NCBI GenBank assembly: GCA_001805085.1 | Contig: MHEA01000006.1 | Span: forward strand, 1 to 10,364 | Direction: 5' to 3' | Source: Nitrospirae bacterium GWC2_57_9 | GTDB taxonomy: Bacteria > Nitrospirota > UBA9217 | DNA length: 10,364 bases | Part shown: positions 6,570-10,364 of the stretch, piece by piece | Layout: every line of letters starts with the position of its first letter | How positions within the stretch are numbered: the stretch's first letter is position 1 | Notes under the pieces: model-generated | The model's input: the letters and a program-made list of their open reading frames with translations, nothing else | What the model was told of the DNA's origin: nothing | The model's database searches: none | Position numbers and translations under genes: made by a program

Positions 6570-6881
6570 CTATAAATTCTTGTGGACCTTGCCGGCCTTC
6601 CGGTCCTCCATGCAGAGCGTGTTTCTCGTTTCCTCGTACATGTCAGCCAGGTTCCACGCGTTTTTGTAGAGGCCCTTCGGCTGTTTGATAACGACCCGGA
6701 AGGTGTCTCCTTCCATATATACGGGCATGAAAAGTCCAGCCTCGCGCGCGAGGATGTCCGCCTGTACAAGCGCCCACTCGCTTCCCGTCCTGAAGCCGAC
6801 CGATTTACCGGTCTGGAACGCCGCGCCGATGAAGGCGAGCAGCAGCACGAGCACGATCATGATGTTCGGTATTTTTTTCAT
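6570..6881 (-). CDS. Small membrane-anchored protein of unknown function
   Basis: 103 residues. A short basic N-terminus (MKK) is followed by one hydrophobic helix at about 7-23 (IMIVLVLLLAFIGAAFQ), then an 80-residue hydrophilic part. This points to a signal anchor or uncleaved signal peptide with the C-terminal part outside the membrane. There is one Cys, at 90, and no lipobox. No family was recognised. AGGAGG on the minus strand (plus coordinates 6887-6892) lies five bases before the ATG, which supports both the start and real coding status. It is convergent with the DUF2382 unit and lies 126 bases downstream of the Fic gene on the same strand, so it may be transcribed with it or from its own promoter; none is obvious. 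Confidence 0.8.
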   Translation of the reverse strand: MKKIPNIMIVLVLLLAFIGAAFQTGKSVGFRTGSEWALVQADILAREAGLFMPVYMEGDTFRVVIKQPKGLYKNAWNLADMYEETRNTLCMEDRKAGKVHKNL

Positions 6882-7007
6882 TTAACCCTCCTGAAGTCGG
6901 ACAAGACCCGCAAGCGGGACAAGGTCCGGAACCAAAGATGCTTATTAACCGCGGGCGGCGCGCTGCCGCACAGGGATGCACACAGCTGAAAGCCTTTAAC
7001 CCTGCCC

Positions 7008-8330
7008 TCACTCTTCCAGTTTTTCCTTAAGATCCCGTACCGGCGTAAAAACGAATTTCTTGCCGTCTTTTTTCATCTTGAGGAGACCCATGCTTTCCAG
7101 CCCGAGCAGGTCGGTCCGCGCCGTCTGATAGGTAACCGCGTGGACATTCGCGTGCGTCTCGATGGCGTAGAGCTCATTCGGCTTTTCAAATGCGCTTGCC
7201 AGCAGCATTCTCTGCCGCGGATTGACGGAACTGTATTTCGCGGAAAGACGATAGGTCTGCTTTTTCTCCTTCTGCTTTTCCCGGATGTACTCATCCAGCG
7301 TCTCTATTGCCCTGCGGATCTCCTTCAGGTTGTACACTATGAAATAGGTTGCGTCGTTTCCGTCCCTTTCGGTATGGAGAAAGGAGCGATAATACTGCAT
7401 GCGGTCGCTCAGGATCGCCGTCGAGACGGACAGATACTCGAACCCCCAGTAGCGGTGCTTCAGCAGGTACCAGTAAAAGAGCGCCCTGGCGATCGGCCCG
7501 TTGCCGTCCATAAAGGGATGCACATAGGCAAGCCAGAAGTGGAGCAGGATGCCCTTTATGACCGGATTCACGAACTCGTCCCTGTTGTCGCTGTTCGCGA
7601 ATTCGCAAAGGCCCCGCATGGAACCGGCAATGCCCAGGGCGTCAGGCGGTTCGTACAGAACGGTCTGATCGTCGCTGTCGAGAACATGCATCGCGCGGTC
7701 CACGGTCGTTCTGAAGCGCCCCTCCCAGGCTGTATCCTCCAGCGTATCCCTGGTCATGCGGGCATGGAGAGCGAGGATCAGGTCCGTGGTGAGCGGTTCC
7801 TGCAAATGCCCCTTGATCATCTGCAGCGCTTCGTAATTGTTAAAGATCATTCGTTCCGACCGGTCCCGCGGCCTTCTCCCGGTCCTGAGCATTTCCTTCG
7901 CAGCCGCCCGGCTCGTTGCGGCCCCTTCGATCTGGCTCGACGAGATCGCTTCATCGACCAGTGACCTGACCATGCACCGGCGCCTCTCTTCGGAAGGGAC
8001 CGACGGGTCGTGTACAAGGATGGAGCCACCCACGTGCCTGTCGATGAAATTGATGTCCTTGAGCACGCAATCAGGAAGCCAGTAGGTAAAAGCGTTCCCT
8101 TTCGGATCGATCAGCGGAAGCGATCTGACCTGAAGGGACCGGTACATTTTAAGCACTGCCCACGCCTGTTCAGGGGCAATTCCGGCCGGCATGGCAATAG
8201 ACTTATAGTCATCCCAGCAGAGATACTCAGTGTTCGCTTTTCTCAATACCGGGCCGAGGTTTCCAATAAGTTCCTGTGTTAACTGGACTCGTATGGTATC
8301 TAAATTCGGTGTTTTTTCAGGTATTTTCAA
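7008..8330 (-). CDS. Fic-domain protein with inhibitory motif and C-terminal winged helix
   Basis: Fic proteins transfer AMP or other nucleotides from a nucleotide substrate to hydroxyl groups of target proteins. Numbering here counts from a possible TTG at 8357. Residues about 1-110 are a Fic N-terminal region. S140-S-Q-I-E144-G145 fits the (S/T)xxxE(G/N) inhibitory helix, placing it in class II (inhibitory helix N-terminal to the core). GRFRTT and the following strands form the target-binding flap. The core motif, 280-291, reads HPFMDGNGPIAR: catalytic His280, Asp284 and the anion-holding GNG are present, but the usual first Arg (288) is Pro. Residues about 370-445 look like a winged-helix DNA-binding domain. 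The start is uncertain because the first in-frame ATG is at residue 56. TTG 8330, giving MKIPEKTPNL, fits the usual family N-terminus better than TTG 8357, which lies inside a palindrome. Neither has a clear ribosome site. Confidence 0.88.
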   Translation of the reverse strand: MKIPEKTPNLDTIRVQLTQELIGNLGPVLRKANTEYLCWDDYKSIAMPAGIAPEQAWAVLKMYRSLQVRSLPLIDPKGNAFTYWLPDCVLKDINFIDRHVGGSILVHDPSVPSEERRRCMVRSLVDEAISSSQIEGAATSRAAAKEMLRTGRRPRDRSERMIFNNYEALQMIKGHLQEPLTTDLILALHARMTRDTLEDTAWEGRFRTTVDRAMHVLDSDDQTVLYEPPDALGIAGSMRGLCEFANSDNRDEFVNPVIKGILLHFWLAYVHPFMDGNGPIARALFYWYLLKHRYWGFEYLSVSTAILSDRMQYYRSFLHTERDGNDATYFIVYNLKEIRRAIETLDEYIREKQKEKKQTYRLSAKYSSVNPRQRMLLASAFEKPNELYAIETHANVHAVTYQTARTDLLGLESMGLLKMKKDGKKFVFTPVRDLKEKLEE

Positions 8331-8355
8331 GTTATAGCAGTATGGAAAAAAGAGC

Positions 8356-8396
8356 AACTATAAATACTAATATAAATTATATTAGTATTTATAGTT
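8356..8396. promoter_or_regulatory. Perfect 41-bp AT-rich palindrome over the Fic promoter
   Basis: The 20-base arm at 8356-8375 is the exact reverse complement of the arm at 8377-8396, with a single A (8376) at the centre. Only four G or C occur in 41 bases. It spans the -10 region and presumed start point of the Fic gene and touches its -35 box. With transcription starting inside it, most of it would act as DNA, so an operator is the simplest reading. A winged helix at the Fic protein's C-terminus makes autoregulation a possibility (inference). Confidence 0.7.
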
Positions 8397-8402
8397 TGTC
8401 AA
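8376..8402 (-). promoter_or_regulatory. Sigma-70-type promoter of the Fic gene
   Basis: On the minus strand TTGACA (plus 8397-8402) and TATAAT (plus 8376-8381) are both perfect consensus hexamers, but only 15 bases apart. An alternative -10, TAATTT, has the ideal 17-base spacing. Either way the -10 and start lie inside the palindrome. Confidence 0.6.
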
Positions 8403-8508
8403 CTAAAAACTGGTTCTGCTAGGGGATTCCGGAGTGAGCTTGGGAGGGAATCGTTACGCGTATTGAAAAGAGAAAGCTTCACGACAAATCGAGAAACAAG
8501 GCGTCTTG

Positions 8509-8820
8509 CGCAAAGCCGCCAAGACGCAAAGGAAAGCTTCAAATACTTGCCCTTTTCTCTTAAATCGAAGCTGAGGTCTTATTCATGGATTACTGTGGGT
8601 TGTGATGAGTTTCCTTCTTGGTGGCTTAATGTGAAGCAGACTTTCTTGGTATTGGTTGAGATGTTTCCGGTTATCCCTGTTCAGCCGTGGCTATAGAAAG
8701 CATGAGGCCTTCTTCGAGGCTCAGCGATCATGAGCGCACGATCGCGGATGCAGGGTGTGGCTTTGTATGATGGCAAAGATTGGAGGTTGCCTTTCTCAGC
8801 TTCTTTGCGGCTATGCGCGA
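8509..8820. repeat. MITE-like interspersed repeat, copy 1
   Basis: It begins with CGCAAAGCCGCCAAGACGC and continues AAAGGAAAGCTTCAA. It shares this block, a following CTTG.CCTTTT and the later 12-mer GCATGAGGCCTT (8700-8711) with a second copy at 10114-10260. The right end (about 8791-8820, TTCTTTGCGGCT) is an imperfect inverted copy of the left end. About 130 bases in the middle have no counterpart in copy 2. A perfect 8-bp stem (8501-8508 with 8520-8527) overlaps the left end. The element runs to within 20 bases of the kinase stop codon. Open frames across it are not genes. Confidence 0.65.
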
Positions 8821-8836
8821 AAATAAAATTCTATTC

Positions 8837-10024
8837 CTACCTCATTATCGCCGCGACCCCGATCAGCGCCGCGGCGACCGCAGCTTCGATAAGGATCCAC
8901 GGCCAGGTCTTCTTGAAGATCAGGCGAGGCCGCAGGATGCCGGCGTCGGTCTGGATCGTGATCTCCGGCCGGTATTCTCTCCCGAACCTGAGCTTCCTTG
9001 TCTCCACCCGGAAGAGCAGGCGTGCTGCTTCAGGCCCGAAGGTGCCTGCTTTCGGCCTGATCCAGCGGTCGTCGGAACTGAGGGTGCCGGTCGTACCGCT
9101 GCAGCCCAGGGCCATGACGGGCACGCTCACCCAGGAGGTCTTCCTCCACCAGGGGAGCCTGATCACTTTTCCCGCACGCGCGAAGATCATCTTCCTGCCC
9201 CCTTTGGCCTGCATGCCGGCCTCGAGCATCACTTTCTGGACCGCCTGCTTCATCTCGAGCGCGCCCTGATAACGCTTGTTCATCTCCGGAGCAAGCGCTT
9301 TTTTGAGGATCATTGCGGTTTCTTTACTGAGCTTCGGGTTCAGGGTCCGGGGATCGGGAAACTCGAGAGGATTCTCGGAAGGATTCCTGCCCGTGAGGCA
9401 GTGATGGAGCGTTGCTCCTAACGAAAAGATATCGGACCGGACGTCGGTCTGGCCTGAGCCGTACTGCTCCGGCGCAGCATATCCCGGCGTGCCGTAGACG
9501 TAGGTGTCCTCCCGCTTCTCCTCCTTGAAGAACCGGGCAATGCCGAAGTCTATCAGCTTCACCTTTCCGTCATGGCTGATCATGATGTTGGACGGCTTCA
9601 GGTCCCGGAACACGATCGGCCGGGGCTTCTGCACGCTCAGAAAGTGCATGGCTCTGCAGATCTGGAGCGCCCAGGAAAGGGCCAGCTGCTCGTCAACGGG
9701 CTTTCCCTGCCGTGCATCGAGCAGGTCTTCCAGCGTCCTGCCGCGGATGTATTCCATGATGATGTAATGCCGGTCGCCCATGCTGAAGTAGTCGTACACC
9801 TTGGGAAGGTTCTGGTGCGTGAGACGCAACAGGATTCTGGCCTCGGTCCGAAACTGCGCAAGCGCTTCCTGCAGCTTCTCCTCAGCCAGATTGCCTGCCT
9901 GGAGCTCCTTGGCCGCAAGCCGCTTTCCGCCCTGCCGCCGGTCCGCGACCTTGTACACGCATCCCATGCCGCCTTTGCCCAGGATGCCCAGGACCTCGTA
10001 TCTATTTTTAAGAATGCGGTTCAT
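8837..10024 (-). CDS. Tail-anchored Ser/Thr protein kinase (PknB type)
   Basis: 395 residues. The kinase domain at about 9-265 has the glycine loop GKGGMG (16-21), ATP-binding Lys39 in AAKEL, the catalytic loop FRDLKPSN (139-146, Asp141), DFG (159-161) and APE (184-186), so all catalytic residues are present. The first residue of the HRD motif is Phe, a tolerated variant. Residues about 296-372 look like a small beta-sandwich (SSDDRWIRPKAGTFG, EYRPEITIQTDAG), similar to Ig-like domains seen after some bacterial kinases. A single membrane helix (about 374-394) sits at the very C-terminus with one residue after it, so kinase and beta domain should both face the cytoplasm. ATG 10024 opens the usual kinase N-terminus (NRYEVLGILGKGGMG); the ribosome site is weak. 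No good promoter was identified. Targets are unknown. It is flanked by direct repeats. Confidence 0.93.
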   Translation of the reverse strand: MNRILKNRYEVLGILGKGGMGCVYKVADRRQGGKRLAAKELQAGNLAEEKLQEALAQFRTEARILLRLTHQNLPKVYDYFSMGDRHYIIMEYIRGRTLEDLLDARQGKPVDEQLALSWALQICRAMHFLSVQKPRPIVFRDLKPSNIMISHDGKVKLIDFGIARFFKEEKREDTYVYGTPGYAAPEQYGSGQTDVRSDIFSLGATLHHCLTGRNPSENPLEFPDPRTLNPKLSKETAMILKKALAPEMNKRYQGALEMKQAVQKVMLEAGMQAKGGRKMIFARAGKVIRLPWWRKTSWVSVPVMALGCSGTTGTLSSDDRWIRPKAGTFGPEAARLLFRVETRKLRFGREYRPEITIQTDAGILRPRLIFKKTWPWILIEAAVAAALIGVAAIMR

Positions 10025-10364
10025 ATAAAGTTAACCAGTGAGTAACCGATAAGCAGAAAAATTTAGCCGCGAATGAACAGGATCAACTGGGAAAGCGTGT
10101 AAAGCTTGTTTCGCGCAAAGCCGCCAGGACGCAAAGGAAAGCTTCAAGACTTGGCCTTTTAAACCAAAGAGCATGAGGCCTTTCCTGGGCTTCGCGCTTT
10201 TTTGTGTGAGACAAAAGAGCCTAAGTAACGAACTAAGCCTTTCTTTGCGCCTTTGCGGCTCTCGTACCCAGTGATTACGACTGCGAAGCGGGAGTGCAGG
10301 GTATTGCGCGAGATGCCTCTTGCTTCCTGATTGTCGGTTCGTTCTGCATTTGTTACCACTCCGC
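10025..10364. other. Intergenic region upstream of the kinase, no gene seen
   Basis: It holds the kinase leader and the second repeat copy. TTGATC on the minus strand (plus 10081-10086) could be a -35 box, but no matching -10 is convincing. Bases 10265-10364 show nothing recognisable. Confidence 0.5.
10114..10260. repeat. MITE-like interspersed repeat, copy 2
   Basis: The left end, CGCAAAGCCGCCAGGACGC followed by AAAGGAAAGCTTCAA, matches copy 1 at nearly every base and in the same orientation. GCATGAGGCCTT recurs at 10171-10182. The right end (10232-10260, CTTTGCGCCTTTGCGGCT inside) is an imperfect inverted copy of the left end, giving terminal inverted repeats of about 28 bases on a unit of about 145 bases. 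It lies about 90 bases upstream of the kinase start. No transposase is present. Confidence 0.65.

Noticed and set aside
7140..7964. 274-codon open frame opposite the Fic gene
   Set aside because: Antisense shadow; the Fic frame has clear domain motifs.
8356..8396. Palindrome as an RNA terminator hairpin
   Set aside because: The stem is almost all A-T, and the predicted Fic transcript starts inside it, so a full RNA hairpin would not form in that message.
8463..8696. 77-codon open frame on the plus strand
   Set aside because: It runs through repeat copy 1. Its product (AQSRQDAKESFK-like) is a translation of the CGCAAAG repeat and has no ribosome site.
8780..10045. Long open frames opposite the kinase gene (8780-9421, 9572-10045)
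   Set aside because: Shadows of GC-rich coding sequence on the other strand; the kinase motifs settle the true frame.
8509..10260. Repeat pair as a CRISPR array or insertion-sequence ends
   Set aside because: There are only two long copies about 1.6 kb apart with a kinase between them, no regular spacers and no transposase gene.
10159..10359. 66-codon open frame on the minus strand
   Set aside because: It overlaps repeat copy 2. The ESRKGAKKG segment is a typical false product of this repeat class.

Overview
The window looks like a bacterial chromosome segment from a Gram-negative environmental bacterium. The clues are moderate-to-high GC coding DNA, a PAS-GGDEF-EAL c-di-GMP sensor, a tail-anchored Ser/Thr kinase, YsnF-type (DUF2382) stress proteins and long intergenic stretches carrying interspersed repeats of the 'CGCAAAG' kind. 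Nitrospirota or a deltaproteobacterial lineage would fit, but this is inferred from gene style only. There is no rRNA, tRNA, CRISPR array or recognisable insertion sequence.

Layout. (1) Bases 3-2138, plus strand: the 3' part of a large PAS-PAS-GGDEF-EAL c-di-GMP enzyme cut by the left edge, closed by an intrinsic terminator. (2) Bases 2227-3149: about 0.9 kb without a convincing gene. It holds a possible 35-aa membrane micro-ORF, a block of hairpins (2735-2905), a near-consensus sigma-70 promoter (2976-3004) and an inverted repeat in the leader. (3) Bases 3150-4607, plus strand: a two-gene unit of a DJ-1/PfpI/YhbO-like protein and a non-haem-chloroperoxidase-type alpha/beta hydrolase. (4) Bases 4608-4986: spacer with a hairpin and a 16-bp palindrome. 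(5) Bases 4987-6475, plus strand: a two-gene unit of DUF2382 stress proteins, ended by a strong terminator. (6) Minus strand: a small membrane-anchored protein of unknown function (6570-6881), a Fic-family protein (about 7008-8330) whose promoter lies against or inside a perfect 41-bp palindrome, and a tail-anchored Ser/Thr kinase (8837-10024) bracketed by two directly repeated copies of a MITE-like sequence.

The general theme is signalling and stress. The plus-strand units (PfpI/hydrolase and DUF2382/17M-like) look like stress-protection genes. The minus-strand genes encode two post-translational modifiers: a Fic protein with an inhibitory motif and an altered active-site loop, and a kinase. 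The points most worth a second look are the palindrome over the Fic promoter together with the Arg-to-Pro change in its Fic motif, the repeat-flanked kinase, and the structured intergenic block at 2735-2905.
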